Shown piece by piece: positions 47,329-61,959 of a stretch of 64,000 bases of DNA. Positions within the stretch are counted from its first letter, which is position 1, and the number at the start of each line of letters is the position of its first letter. Source of the stretch: Acanthaster planci (Eukaryota > Echinodermata > Asteroidea > Valvatida > Acanthasteridae); assembly GCF_001949145.1 (NCBI RefSeq), contig NW_019091526.1, positions 963,538 to 1,027,537 on the forward strand, written 5' to 3'. The notes below the pieces were generated by a model. That model did not search any database. It saw nothing but the letters and a program-made list of their open reading frames with translations, and was not told the origin of the DNA. Made by a program: the position numbers and the translations under genes.

Positions 47329-50300
47329 TTAGTTCTTCTTGCCTCGAGCTCTTCCTCCCAGTAGAGCTTTCTCCAGTCCCATGACCGGGCCTTCCACGCC
47401 GATGGACAGTATAAAGGCTGCGGCGTAGGACAGGACCATGTTCGCAATGAAAGTTGAAGCCTGCGGACAATTTGGTAAAAGAAGAGCATAGTACATGGAT
47501 AAAATTGTGAGCCAAATGTTTCTAACAATTAGTACAGTTTGTGTCAGCAACGAAGGTGCAAGTGTAAGAGTAGTAAGCGTTGTTCGTTGGTTTCCAACAC
47601 ACGGCCAATTGCGTGAATGGGGTAAATTTCGTTGTCAGTGTCAAAAAGCAACTGCATGTGACCGTTCAAAATGTGCCTATAGGCCTCTCTTAATATTTAT
47701 GCAAATGCTATTCACGACAACTGAAAACGAGGCTGTAGAGGACTCGCGTGTCACGATAGCTGTAAACGGAAGGGATCTTTCCATGGTTCCCGAGATACCT
47801 TCGGGTTTGTTGAGGATTACGTCAAAAAGGCCTCCAAAATTAGTGGAGAACAAAAGCATAGTAAAGGCTTCAAGTATTTTTCAGAAGCCTACATTCATAA
47901 GGGGTAAGCGGTTTATTAATTTTGTTGACGTTGCAAGCATGCACCATTTATATATAGGCCTAAACGGCCGGTTGTCGCCACATTCGAGCAGTTTGAAGAT
48001 TTTTTGTCATTCAGTGGATTACCTTTTTTTCGAGTTCAGAATTCTCTATAAAGATGCTGATTCGAATATTACAGACGTTATTTCATTATGCTGGGCGGGA
48101 TCAATCATGGAGTAGGAAAGACTGGATCAATCGAAATGCACCAAAGTGCAATAACGTGTACGGTGTAGGGCCAAGTGCCCAAAGAAGTGGTTTCAAAGTC
48201 AAAATCTACGTTGAATAGTGGCCCCTCGTCTCCTTTGATCTTAACAATCCACCTTCTTGTTCTTTGGAAAGCAATGAAAGCTAATTTCCGGAGATGGTCT
48301 TCGTTTGTGATTGCTACAACTCAGCATTGAACAATGCCTCACCGACGCGTGTTCTCCGACAGTGCGGACTCCCTTACAGCCTCAGTTCCGGTGCATAGAA
48401 TTTGCATAAATATCAAGAAGGGCCTACTCCCTAGTTTTAACAACAATGACTATTTAATTGAAAGTCCTCAAAACCATAACTTTTCATAATATCCCCAAAG
48501 TAAATGCGTGGGAAATCAGCTCATAACAACGAAGGGAGAGTCACTCACCAGCATAATATAGGTGAAGTGATACTGGGACTTGGCACTCGTGTAGAAGGCA
48601 TAGATGAGGATGGGATGGAGGAGGTAAGCACCGAAGGTGATACGGCTTAGTGGGGCCCAGAAACTCCAACTTAGCAGACTGTTGACGGGTCCTGCAGATA
48701 ATTTTCAAAAAGTGGTCACCGATCCAACTATATAACGCTGTACGAACAGGCTGTACAAGCGTAATGCATTACCATGGCACCTGAATGATGTAACATCCGT
48801 CAGTATCCTCAACCACCGAAAATGTCATTGACGTCACAACTGCTATTGTCACAGTCATTGGCAATGTCGTTGCAAGCTTTGAAAAAGATGTTGTCAGTCA
48901 AGATTTACAAGATGATGTGAGTTATACTTCTACTGACACTTGAAAAGCAAGGAAGCTGTACGGAAGATTTTTTACCTCCGTATCCAACAACACAGGAAAA
49001 CGCTACCCAGCCCACAGCCATGACAAAGCCTGCTCGACTAAGCGTGGTGTACATCACTGCAGCGTACTGCGGTAGGGGTTCTCCTTCGTCACGATAGGGT
49101 CCGTAAACGATAGAGAGACCCACACCAATGGCTAAAATCCACATGATGGTATTGACCCACTGAAAAGAGATGACAATACGAGGATGTATATCGGTTTGAT
49201 CGAAGTTGGCTCCCAGGCCTCCCATCACGGCAGAGAAGGCGTACACGCATTAGCGGCAAGTTGATATGGGTTGGACGTCTTTTGTTTAATTGGGTTTGGT
49301 TTGTTTGAGTTCATGTGGATTTTGGTGAGGTTGGATCGGGTATGATTAGGCCTTGACTGGTTGGGGTTAGATCAAACTGGATTGGATTGGACGAATGCTT
49401 GAATGGATGTGTAATACATGACGGCGGTTGGTTGGCCTATATGGAATTGGGTAGGATAGGGTCGGGGTATTCTTTTCAATTTTTATTAAGTTGGGCCTCG
49501 GTGCTTAGGAAATGGAGGTCAAGGGAGGGAGGTCAAAGCTCATGTCAGGAATCGAAAGCGCCAGCATTTCGATTCCTGAGTGCTACAGCCTTTCTTTGGG
49601 GAAGACAGAGGATTTTCGCCCCACCCACACCAAACACCAGGATACCCCTCCATGGGTTTTAGGTCGGGCTAATTTTAGTCTTACCTGGAGTCTACCTCTG
49701 TTTCGGTCTCACCTTATTCATCTTGAAGGTCTGCCGATTCAGTTTGTAAAAGATGTAGCCGAATACCATGCCCACCAAATAAGCAGGGATACGGCAATAT
49801 GGCTTGCTGTAGATAATATCAGCTGCGGTGTTCTCATAGACAACAACAGTGTTGTTGTTGTAAGGTCTGTTGGTAAAAGTGGGAATATATTCAAGAATTT
49901 ATCAACCCTGTCTTCATTAATCCATAATGTATCAAAAACAGCTGGTACTTCAAGTCGTTTCATAATAGACCCTGCATGAGAATTATGATCAAAATGCATG
50001 ACAAACCATTTTTTGGTCTTTAAATCAATACGTCTCAGAGCAATTGATGGACTGCTATTATCGATTGGTCTAGCAGACCACTCAGTTGACGAGAGAAGTA
50101 TTTTATGGGGAAACTGAAAACGTTTTACAAATATTAAAATGACATTTTTGCAAGAATGGATCTGAAAGAAAAAAATTGACAATTGAGTAGAAACATGCGG
50201 GCAGATACTGTCAGACTCTTTGCACTGTGCAGATGTCAAGATTTGTTACCCGTGTCTCCGAATGAACTAATTGTCCTCGACCAATTTCCGACTTCGCAAT

Positions 50301-53300
50301 GAACAATTGAATTCCATCACTATAGTTTACATTTATACAAAATCCATTGTCTTCATGTCATATTATGGACTTGGACCGCGGACATTATGGACTGGGACCG
50401 CGGACGGCCGGTATTGAATATAATGTTTGAAATTACTGGAACTGGAACATGTTTGTATCTAAGGCTCATGGTCTCTGCTTGTGTTGACTTAAAACACCAC
50501 AATCTTCGACCAAACCTGTACTCCTGATGTAGGTTTTTTGTCAATATTTCCATTTTCGGATAAATGCCAATCACAGCAAGCGTCGTAAGTTTCAAAATTC
50601 CCAGTAGAGCACCAATGTCTGTTAAAAAAGAGAAAGACCTCTAAAATATATCTCAAAATCCTTCAGTGTATCACTAATAAATACGGCTTAATACGCACGG
50701 GCTGAGTCCAAGAGACTGCACAGAAGCACCGTAGTGGGTAGCTATGTAAGCAGTGATGCCAAAGGAACTCAAGCACAGTGCAACAATCAGTCCAATTCCT
50801 AGCTTCGAATGCCTGAAAAACCACGAAAACAGTATATTAGGTACGGAAAGCTGGTTCAGTGACGATAGTTTTTAAAGTTGAGAGAAATCTAAAGATACAT
50901 AATATACATTAGTTAATTGGAGACGATAGTTGTATAAAATATGGAGAATTGAGCGCATGCTGAGTTTTAAAACACGAGGAAATCACGGTTTACACCCTTA
51001 TCACTCGTTCATCTTCTCTTGGACTATATCTAATGCCAAAACGAACCAGTAAAATTTATTTGGATGAAAATATTGATTTTTACCCCCGTTTCAACTGCAG
51101 TATTTCTTAATAGATTCTTGCTTTGAAATAGAAAACAGTCGTCCATCTTGGAAACCCCTGTACTCACTTGTACAGTAGATAAATGATGACAGGACTGATG
51201 ACGAAGAACTGCATGTCATTAGCCAGATACCAGGTCCAACCCATACACTATAACAGTCACGAGAACATTACACAGGGAAAGGTTTGACAGTGGCATTTTA
51301 TGTCGAAGTTGCTTATTAATGAAAAACACTCGTTTGGTACACACTGGGCCAGTGCAACATGCAACCAGCACCGCTTCCATTCCAGCTGAAACTGACATGA
51401 AACGTGAGATAGATTATAGGCCTAGTTACAACACGACGAAACACCGAATTTCATTCTAAGATAAAATTGAAAATTTTTTCACAGGGGTATCTGAAAAGTC
51501 ATGTAAGCTTGTCAGTGCCCGCAACGTAATGTAATTCTTGCCATGTTTATCTTTATGGTGTGAGCTTGTAATAAATGACTCAAGAAAACGGTCATATCTT
51601 GAGTGTTAACAAGTTTGAGCACTTAACGAATGGGCATTAGGAATAGGTTCGGTCAACCGAAGCACCGTAAAACTGTAGCACTTGATGACAGGCCATGAAT
51701 AACTGCTCAGGCATATTGTTTTCTCTCTAAGTTCACGAGAACAACGAGTGATCTTCTTCGAATTATGTAATAACATAACTCCAAGAAGTTAAACTCCTGG
51801 CGCTTACAGCTTTATTAGGGCCCGTAGTTTAATATATTTACGTACATTGTATCTTAAGCATAGACAGTTTACAGAGCACAGTGCCACGCAACGAAAATAT
51901 AGTTCCAGGCCAAACTGTCACGTACATTTCTATGACAGATTCTCGACTGGTATTTGCGTATAGCAGCAATATGAACCGGTTATTTCGCTCAATTATATCA
52001 ATCACTTTATGGTCCATAACAATACCTGTTGAGATAGACTACCGGGAAACGGGTACAAGTTATTGATGTAGAGTAGGTTTGTCCACCATCGCTCTCGGCA
52101 GTTGCCTGCTGCGGTTTCAAAAAGGGTAATCTTGCCCGGACCCTGGCCGAAATAGACGGTCAAGGTGGTCCAGATCGCGATGGAGATCATGTAGGCCGGA
52201 GTGATGCGGACGAAGCGATGGAGGTAGAAAAGAAACCAGTTCAGTTTGCCGTTGGATTTCTCGAGTTGCTTCAAGGTGAGGTAAACCAGAAGGAGGCCGC
52301 TGTAGTGTTGTACAAGTACACCAACTTAACTTAGGAACAATTCACAACGAAAATGGGGAGGGAAATAGTGTTTTCTGTAGGTTTGGGGCACATCATTTTA
52401 AGAAACTTCTTCATGAAACCTTTTAAGGCCTTTCCCAGCACACTACCTATTATTATAAGGAAGAGAAACGAAATGGTATCCAAATCGCATTTTCTCCCAA
52501 TTTCTTAAGTTCTTCTCTTTTTTGGTGGGGAGGAGGGTGGAGAGGGGGAAAGGTCAAGGACCTCATTGTCACCAGAATCCTTTACCGCAGTAGCAGATTT
52601 CTTTGAGATTTGAAGTTTTTCGTGGTGAAGGTGGCAAGTACAGGTAATGGGTTTGTGGTATGGGGTCTGCTCTTTGGATGTCACTGTTGTGTTTGTTATA
52701 CACGTGGCTGCTACACCTGTGGTTGGCCTTCGTTGCAAAGGTAAAAGAATAACTCACGAAGTGTTAAAAATCCAACGCAGCTATCAAAACACCAGATATC
52801 AACCCTGTTTAAAATCAATGAGACCAATTTCTATTTTGAACAGACTGGGAGGTGAATTCGAAAACCAACCAAATGGTGATAATTCGGTAAACGTTGGCTG
52901 CCTGTACAAGTTGCAGACAAAATCGAGATGGTCTGTTTGGCCTTATCTAAAATATCTTTCTTTTGAGTATGTGTGGTTCAGAAGTTGCCAATCCCATGGT
53001 TTTTAAGTTAGTACATTTCTAATGGGCAAGGATGAAGCGGCGTTTGAGAAAACAAGAAAAGAATTTTTGACAATGAACTCTGCGCTACTGCACGGTGGCA
53101 TACTTAGCGCTCCTTTGGACTCTGTGACAGTATGTGGTGAAAGTTATGGTGGTGATTATGGTTACGAGGGTAGGTGATAATGATGATGTGAATACTGATC
53201 GTGATGATAACTAATGCAAAGGTAACGAAGGTGAAGACTCCCTAGATAAAGATGATATCTAAATAACGGTTTAAAATCATAGGCCAACGCAGGTAAGAAG

Positions 53301-56300
53301 AGGCGCACCAATATCAACGTTACAGTACCTGAGGAAGAAGAAAGTGTCAACGGACACCGTGGAATACAAGATAGCGGAAAACCAGAACGATGAGTACAGC
53401 TCGGTGCCCGCGTAGCGAGGATCATCTATCGAATCAAAATGCACAGGATTCGTGTGAAATTTAACATGCACGTGAAATGTTTCCCCGGAATAGGGGGTTT
53501 GACAAACCACGGCGAGGTTTGGAGAGTACGTGTAGACGGGGAATCGTTGGTTTGAGTCTGAACGGAATAGACGTTAGTGGAGGAAGCGTCAGACCAAAGC
53601 TTCGTGGGAGTGGCAAAGATGCCTCCTCATTGTTTGGAAGGGGGCAAAACAGGGGGCCTCATTGGAATCGAGGGCATTATAATTGCTGGCGTCTGGTATG
53701 ACAATGTTTCAGTTTGAAATCCGTGGCCAAAGTTCACAGCAATCGGTCCATGTATTGCCTGTGTATTCATTCAGGATGTATAAGAATGGAGGGGAAATCA
53801 GTTATTTATCACTACACAATTTGTGTGCGCGAAAGGCTTCCAATCTCTTTCATACGCCTTGCTTCTATGCAATGATCTTCGGTATGTTGGTATATTCAGT
53901 ATCTAACAAATCGAACGAGGGTATTTGTTTGGGCTTGATCATGTATCCAAAGACAAAATTGAATCTTACTCAGGACAGGCTAAACATTTAGTTTTGTTGT
54001 GACGGATTAGGTGTGTGTGAAACTACGATACCTAAAAACGGAGTCATGAAATAGATGGTGTGGCCGAGAATAATCCACCACATGCTGATGACACGGATCC
54101 CGTTCAGGACGCCCAGGTTTCCAGCCGCCTCTTTGGTGTTCATGATCTTCGCACCGTTGTGCAATGCTGAGAATCCCATCAGAAGAGTATCCAGAAAACC
54201 TGGTGGAAACACAACAACGTCTATGAAGATGTACTTAGAAGTCTAGAGATGCTGATTCGTGGCACTAGTGTCGACAAGAAAAGTGGCTGCAGTCGCGGTT
54301 AACCGAATTCAAAACACGTGTTTTAGCCGGTAGAAGTCAATACTGATAAAAGAGCCTTTCGAAGACGGCAAAGGTTAATTGTACAATCGGAGTTCTAGAT
54401 TCTAGAATCTCATTCTTAAGTGAGGGATTTTCTTAGGGATTCCTCAAAATTGTCAGTTACATTTGTAAAACTGTTAGTTCTGATGCAGTGATCTGTGCTT
54501 GTTACAGTTGGGTCAAAACAGCCCTTCATAACTTACCCATTTTCTTAACCTTTTTCTTATTGGCTTTGACACCGCAAGTGCAATACACAGGTGCATCGGT
54601 TGAGGGAACGGTGTTTTCTGTGGCTTCCAAAGCGCCCTCCACGTCGAGAAACCCATCGTTATCGTGCGTAGTATGGTGGTTTCCGCTGAAGCGGTTCATC
54701 CCTGGCCAGTCGATGTTTCCGTTGACGCTTGCTCTACGCTCGATTTCCTTCTACAAAAAGAAGCATATGACAAGCATTCTGTACATAAAGCGACTCTATG
54801 CCGATAGCCCACATTGTTTTTTATCTTCAACTGGGGAATTATGTGCACTTTATAGTGATTTGTGCACAAGTTGAAGAATCCCTGGTTTGATCATCACGAC
54901 GTGGAACTGATTCTGGTTCCACGTCGGCAAGGCCAATCAATAAAAGCTAAAAGGACTCGATTAAACAAGTGAAAATTATAAACTTACATGCATCATGAAA
55001 CCTTGGCGTGAAATGTCTCCATGCAGTCGTAAACCAAACTGCAACAAGCGATGAAGAAATTTAGAACGTTAACAGTTCACCAACCACGGACAGCCACCAC
55101 GGTAGCCTTTCAGACACAGACACGTGAACGCCATACAAACCTCTTTCATAGATTTCTTCGTTTTCTCTCCAGAAAGGGCTTCCTCCATCTTTTCAATTTT
55201 AGCCTTCGTTTTAGTGATGTTGGCCTGGATTCGTCTGTGCGAAATCAGGTGGTACAAAGTTCCTACGACAACCATGAGCAGGAAGACCCACAAGATGCAT
55301 CTGTAAAGATAATCAGGAGCAATAAATTACGTGGTCTTCTGCAACCGATTGAGACCTCGTGCTGTGAAACTGATGTAAGTTGGACATTTTTCCTCGTGTT
55401 CCGGGGGGGGGGGGCTACAAGCTGCACACCTAAAGCAACATCACCGAAGGCTGTTGGCTACAGATGGACATTGATCATATAGGGGCGTAGCTCATGCGGG
55501 CCCATAAACTATGACATGCATTTCTGTGTATTATTGTTTATATTTCTAACAAAATATTTAAATTTTCAACTTTTTTTCTGCTCTAATCTGATCATATGAT
55601 AATTTTGAAGACAGATATTTTCACCCTGATGATAAAACATAAGCCCCGTGTTTTCAGATTTCACCTCCATTATAGATTACTATTTTCAAATGTAGCCAGG
55701 AGCTCTTCAAAAATGGATAGACAGGGACTAGGTATCTCTCTCGCGCGCCCTATTTTCGGCCAGGTAACAATGTAAACTTTCTCGTAATGCTGGCTACTGA
55801 CAAGCAACATGCTGACTACTACAAGCAACATGCAGCATGTCAGCTTGTAGCTCCATTTTGTTGTTGTTGGCTGGTAATGGTAAACATTACGGTCCACTCT
55901 TGAAATACATTTCAGCCGCATTTAAGTGTTCAGAGTACCTTCCATGAAAAAAAATGCGTATAATACGTGCACCCGGCCCCCCTTCGATGGTCGCCTCGGA
56001 TTCAAGCCATTTGTTCTGTTACAGTCACCTATGTAAGTTCTACACAAAGCACACCCAAGGCGCCCGTTACTTTTGCAAGTCATTGTTTGCTGTGCCGAGT
56101 AGTACGTAAATGTTTTTGTTCACAATCGTTAGCAGTTCTTTCGTGCTCAAGTCTGATGTGCTGTTGTGTTCATCAAATCCAAAGAGTCAACATTCGCCAC
56201 GTAATAGAACAGGCAATGGACCACACCGATGCATATAGGTGGTGAAAGTCTTATTGGCAAACAAGGGAGTGTAGGTGTAGCAAAGGGGCTTTCAATTCAC

Positions 56301-59300
56301 AAGAAAAAGAATGACAAATGAAAAGAGAAGAAAAACAAGGGAGAAAAAAAAAACATGTTTGGGGATTAAAAAGGCAAGAAGGGGAACATAGTAGAATTCA
56401 TCCCTGCCATGGGTATGTTTGACCAGAATCTGCTCAGTTCTCCGTCCTGGAAATATTTTGCCCCGAGGAAAATTCCACACGTACACCTTGGCCGCACATA
56501 CGAATTGGTTCTCTAAAGGAGATATTTTTGTTTGTCACCATGTCGCTATAGTTTTACGATATCTCAAAGCTTTGCGGCTTTCATCTCATCAATAACATTT
56601 CATTTCAGTGCACATACCCGGAGTGTTTTTGCAAATTGTCATGGGCGTAGGCACACAGAAGCAGCTTCGCCTTTTCTGATTCGGGGGATCTTTGTTCACA
56701 GAACCCAACAGAGTTGGCACCCAAGTGCACGCAAGCGACTTTAGGAGGGTTTTGTGTGAAGACTGGTTTGCAGTCATGGGAAATATATAGACTGCTATGG
56801 CATGTTAAACGGGGTACTATAATTGATCGTGTTTTTGATAGAAGAGTTTTGTTTAGAAGCAGTTTTTGTGTTAAATTTGTGTTAGAATTAAACTTTGTCG
56901 GCAGTCGACCACTCTGTGGAATCCAAGACCCAGAAAAGAGAAATGACCAAAATTGGAAAATCGTTTGTACATGTACTTACAATGTTACGATTGCTCCCGT
57001 TTTCAATGGGTAATTGAAAATGCAACTAATCTCGACACTTTCTCCGAGATCTGCAATACAAACAAAACAAGAACATTTGTTAGCCGGTAGTTCGGATTTA
57101 CTCTTTTTGTGCAGCGTTCTACACAAGAATAAGTGGTGCTCTAAAAAGGCAACACAAAATCATCAGCGCGAGTTTTGGAGGGGAAGATGCGTTCATAACG
57201 AATTCACAAACACATGTACATACGTTGCAAAATGACCGACGATCTACAAGAAAATGGAACACAGTTCAGTGAAAAAAATTCCAGCTCTCTATATATAGGG
57301 AACCTTACAAAAGGGCTGACAAAAACGGTATGGAAAACTAATAACGAAAAAAAAAGGGTGTAGTCAAAATCGAGCTGCAATTTTCCAGATAACCTATGAA
57401 TATCATCCAGTTCATAAGCTGTAAACGGCCAAACGTATCGTGTTTCCCATTGGACATAAAGAATAGTCCCCTGTGCCTTTGAAATAGTTGGAATTCATGC
57501 GTAATATTGGTACATGGACAATACTCCTGTCAAAACGCATTTCCATGTTAAAGCTGGCTTTCCATATGTACGTTTTTATTGTGCGTTGCATACACGGTGC
57601 ATTAATTCATGCGTTTCACTTGCACGGACACAAAAATCCACTCTTATAACATAACACACTTGTGCGTAGCGTTTTACCGTCATGATCGCCCCAGGAGCGA
57701 TTTTGACGGGTACGCAACACTTGGCGCAAGGCGTCTTAACGCCAAAATATTTCAGCCGCACCATTTTCATTGCAACTCGGTAATCAGCTGATAGTTACTG
57801 ACGGACCAATATCTGCTTAAGTCTTCTCTGGTTGGCTAGTTTGCAAGGTGGCATGCATCATCTCACGCACACAAAATATTCGGCAATTAGTTGCAAGCAA
57901 ATAAAAGTAGTTTCTTTCAAAGTCGAATGGGGAGAGGCATTTTAAAGGAGAAAATCTAGCGCAAGGCTGTTCCTACCTGGAATGGTTCCAAATATTTCCT
58001 TCAGGTCGGCATTGGAGCAGCTCGACGGAGCACACAAGCCCGTGCTAAGAGTCGTCACCTGACATATAAGGGGTAATGTTAGTCATAGTGGGCGATACTC
58101 AGGACAGATTCAGATATTCTACAACATTTTTATAGGCATACTTGTTTTGACAAAAACACCCTTGCTTCTAAGCAATAATATTCCATACCAGCACGTTCCA
58201 CAGCTACATGTTATCAGCTGGCTCTTTTAGTTTTAACGATATTTCACAGTGCATACCTTGTAAATGTTATGGAAGGTGGAAACCAATTCCACTTCAAGTT
58301 TGATGCTAGCAACACGAATGCCGACAAGTGCTGACAAAGCAGGCTAAAACACTTAGGGACCGTTGCGAGCTCAGTGCAGGTAGCCTTTAGAATGGACCCG
58401 TGTAACTTGCACATTGACTCAGACAATATTTCTAAAATTTGGAAAAATTCTGATAACAAGGAGTTGTAGCATTTGAACTCTATGATTTTACCTTTTCAAA
58501 ACGGTATTACACACCGCACTGGATTTTCATTGGCCACTCTAAAATTGGTTTTGCACACTATAAATCTCCGGAATATAAACTAAATGCCTATCTTCAGTGA
58601 CGACACTGTGGACCTTTCTTCTGTTTGCAAAAAAGTATAATGACGGCCATTTTGAAGGGGTCGCTAAAGTTGGCAACAACTCAGGTCAAAATGGACATTT
58701 TGCTTTGTAATATTCTAATGGATAACATCTACATTAAGTATTTAATCAAATTAAAAAAAATATTTAGTCATGTAATATGTCACGAGATTGTGTAAATTTG
58801 TGCATCATATATTTTACTTCGTACTCAAGGCCAGCCAGAATTTTTCCAACGGCTTATTAGCACACTGACAAAGCTTCGTTTGTAACTCAGTTCCCGTGCT
58901 CAATATTCTTTGTTGCGCTGTCCCCATTGATACCTACCGAGGCCCAGTAAGTGAGGGTGCAGTACTGCGTCTCAAACGGGGCGTCTGGGTTCCACTCATT
59001 GACTGCCTGACACTGTTCCACATTACCGATACTGTGGGTGTTGTAAGTAGTCAGGGCCTCAAGATTGAGAAAGTTTCCATTGGATAACCACACTACATAC
59101 AAGCAAGACAAATTGGAAAACAGTAGGATACACAGCTTACATTGCTGTAAAACAATGAAGTTTTATGAAATTAAATGACACATAATTACGAGCACGTCAA
59201 GGTTTCAGTTAGGACGCAGTGTGTTCAAAATGCGAACAAAATAATGGAACACTCTAAAACGACGAATCCAGTGACCATGGTAACGCTACCTCTGTTCATT

Positions 59301-61361
59301 TTCGCAGTGCCCAGCACCAATGGCAGTGAGCATCGGACATTGTAATATTGTGTGGAGCCACTGCTCTGTGACAGTCACTCCCCGCAAACGAGACACAGCG
59401 CTTTCCGCCATTAAAAGGAGCAATCATATATGTCCAGTGACATGGGCATAAGTCCCAGGATAGGAGTAGGGGTATCTATCCCCCACTTTTGAGGGGGGAT
59501 TGGCTATTGAGTCATCCCCGACTATTTGTGGTGAGCCAAAACTTAAAGCGGATGGTGAAGAAATTTTCTGACTTCCAACGACAAAAACGTAATTCAATGT
59601 CACTCAAAAAGGGAAAACCATAAAAAAGCCATAAATATGCCATTCCAAGATTGCAAATTTCAATTTTATTATAAAGCACACAATTTTGAACAAAAGGATA
59701 AAAAATCCACGTTTGCACCTCTGGGTTTGCCTCTGAAATATCAGGGATTGAATCCAGAACATTTTTTAAACCCATGCATGGCTTTTAATTGGTCATTCAA
59801 AATTAATCATTTACGATTTTAGTTACGTCAACCATTAAAAGGATTAATTTTTGCACTGAAATCCAAGTCGGAAGTCATTTAGAATTTGTAAATACCATGG
59901 AGCACATTGTAAACTTTAAATTTTGTGTCTTGAAGTGCACAGCAGGTCCGGATTGACTACAATATTTTGAGGAAATAAATGTGGAATGAAAGACCACTTA
60001 CTCTGACTGGCATAGGGCTTTCCGTTGGCGATATCAGTAAGAAATTGTAAAGTGTTGTTGGCGCATACACTGGACACATTTTGGAGGACGTTGTTTTGAA
60101 GGTACCTCAGAAGTTCCACCTGAATAGCTAGTGCTATGTCTTGCCAACTGACCTCCTCTTGCAGCAGGCCAAGATCCACCAGAAGCTGTAGTGGGTCTTG
60201 AAGGAATGTCGAGTTCAAACCTGTGGCTGAATCGTTTGCTGCAGCCACGAGAAAGTCTTGGAATTGTACGATCAAGCCCTCTAGTGAGCCAGAAGCCAGC
60301 AGATTGGCGACTTGCTCCACAAAACCGTCAGGGAGTTGTGTGTCTCCTAGTAGCTGGTTGATCATTCGCTCAATGATAATGGCCTGGACCTCATCGCTTC
60401 TGTTGGTCGAGGAAGAGAGTTCCTGAAGTACCTCGATCAATCCGTTTAGTGAGCCAGAGTTTAGCAGATCAGCAACTTGTTCCGCGAAGTTGTCCGGTGG
60501 TCCAGTATCACCAAGCAGCTGGTTGATAATTTGCTCAATGATGACAGCCTGGCTTTCATCACTTCCATCACCTGAAGAAGGGAGAAGCCCCTGAAGTACC
60601 TCGATCAATCCATCTAGTGAACCAGAGGCTAACAGATCGGCGACTTGCTCCACGAAGCCATCCGGAACTTCTACATCACCAAGCAGCTGGTTGATAATTT
60701 GCTCAATGATGACAGCCTGGCTTTCATCACTTCCATCACCTGAAGAAAGGAGAAGGTCCTGAAGTATCTGGATCAATCCATCTAGTGAGCCAGAGGCTAA
60801 CAGATCGGCGACTTGCTCCACGAAGCCATCCGGAACTTCTACATCACCGATCAGCTGGTTGATAATTTGTTGGATGACTTCTGTCTGAGTTTCGTTGCTT
60901 CCGTTGGCTGAAGAAGCGAGGAGATCCTGGAGTACCTGGATCAGTATGTCTTGTGAGCCAGAGGTCAGTAGATTGGCAAATTGCTCCACGAAGCCGTCTG
61001 GGACCTGCGTTTCTCCAAGCAGTTGACGGATCAGCTGCTCGACAATAGCCGACTGGACTTCGTCACTCAACAGGTCTTGGAATTGCTGGATTCCGCCGGC
61101 TGGCGAGTCAGTGACCGTCTCGCCACCCGTCAACAGCTGCACGACAAGCTGTCGAATGACCTCAGCCTGCGCAGAGCCCACCGGAATCAGGTCCTGGAGC
61201 TGCTGGAGCAAATCGATTGGCGGCTCCGTGGCCACCACCTGCCTCAACATGTCACCGGCGCCGTCGCCGGGAAACACCAGGGGAAAGTCTGCCCCCAGCC
61301 CCGTGCATGTCTGCAGGGAAAGGCAACCCAGAAGCAATACGAAAAGAAACGAGTTGGTCAT
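47329..61361 (-). CDS. NRF-6-like membrane acyltransferase-3 protein with N-terminal repeat array, complete
   Basis: Sixteen exons, high to low coordinate: 61361-60002, 59092-58938, 58058-57977, 57050-56981, 55300-55141, 55038-54988, 54750-54537, 54199-54032, 53425-53329, 52299-52026, 51247-51168, 50812-50699, 49866-49713, 49159-48976, 48691-48549 and 47460-47329. All phases join, giving 1145 residues. Order: signal peptide (1-21), repeat array (123 to about 387), NRF domain (about 430-535, with SVCANNTLQFL, TGLCAPSSCS), first membrane helix (LWVFLLMVVVGTLY, about 560-575), a charged loop, then the acyltransferase-3 domain from LNGIRVISMWWIILGHT (H744 is the conserved histidine) through VDTFFFLSGLLLVY, RITPAYM, CMGWTWYLANDMQFF, YSKPYCRIPAYLVGM, WAPLSRITFGAYLLHP to VEGPVMGLEKALLG at the C-terminus. 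Known relatives are C. elegans nrf-6 and ndg-4, linked to fluoxetine response and yolk lipid transport. The substrate is unknown. A typical member has about 650-800 residues, so the repeat extension explains the extra length. Confidence 0.92.
60201..60995 (-). repeat. Tandem 168-bp (56-residue) coding repeats in exon 1
   Basis: Residues 123-178, 179-234, 235-290, 291-345 (55 residues) and a partial fifth unit from 346 share the plan GFVEQVADLLASGSLDGLI, then a Ser/Gly/Asp linker, then IIEQIINQLLGD and a PD ending. Units two and three are nearly identical at DNA level: CCAAGCAGCTGGTTGATAAT recurs exactly 168 bp apart at 60511 and 60679. Weaker related motifs (QLQDLI, IVEQLIRQLLGETQVPD) lie before the array. 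The pattern predicts paired amphipathic helices with linkers that contain N-glycosylation sequons such as NGS and NET. Confidence 0.9.
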
Positions 61362-61950
61362 CGTTAAGCTAAACTCCCTCCACTATGCAGAATGGTTTCC
61401 ACACTTCACGAGATGTAGATCTTGTATCTGTGTCAGTAAGCAGAAGTCTACGGGAAGCTCTTTGTTATAGTTGTCTCACATGACTATGGTTTCCACAGCA
61501 CCATCGCCTGTCAATATAAGGTCGGGAGAAAATCCATTGAATAAACAGCCGCGTTTACATCATCTCGTGAGAAGAGACGAAAAGGGTGTGTTCAATTGCT
61601 TGTATCTCGAATGTGTGGGCAGCATCTAGTGTTTTCAGGTGCAAGCATAGAGATGTCACTTCAACCTTGGGAAATTCAGTGATATAAATATGTGTGATTA
61701 ATGCAGTTCGTTATCTCTACAAGAACCAGCAGCTTTTATATCTGAACAGAATTTTTTTTTAATATAGGAAAAGTTGAATTGACATATAAATTTTGGTATT
61801 AACGGCAAAAGTGTTGGATAATAACGTTTAATGTGCTAGGTTCAACATGTGTAGGTCCTAATGCCAGATTCACCATTTTCAAAGGGCCACTGACGAAACC
61901 ACTGTAAGAGTTAGATTCAGCACCTCCGTTTTTAGTGTGACAACATTTAT
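61362..61950 (-). promoter_or_regulatory. 5' flank of the NRF-like gene
   Basis: Sequence upstream of the start codon. A TTATATTG word on the minus strand at about 61513-61520 is a weak TATA candidate some 150 bp before the ATG. No other element is convincing. Confidence 0.25.
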
Positions 61951-61959
61951 TCATGTTTA

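Noticed and set aside
47495-48115. A 206-codon plus-strand open frame inside the last intron of the NRF-like gene
   Set aside because: It lies antisense in an intron, has no recognisable domain or splice context, and its composition looks random.
49255-49420. GGTTGG/GGTTTGG-rich stretch as an interstitial telomere repeat
   Set aside because: It is irregular and does not contain TTAGGG units in tandem.
50353-50632. A possible extra exon of the NRF-like gene after a good acceptor at about 50617
   Set aside because: The frame has no similarity to the family, and the exon at 49866 joins exon 12 directly in phase and continues into the YSKPYCRIPAYLVGM motif.
52041-52043. Alternative splice donor GTAGTC in exon 10 of the NRF-like gene
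   Set aside because: It would put the next exon (CMGWTWYLANDMQFF) out of frame, whereas CAG|GTATTG 17 bp further on keeps the frame.
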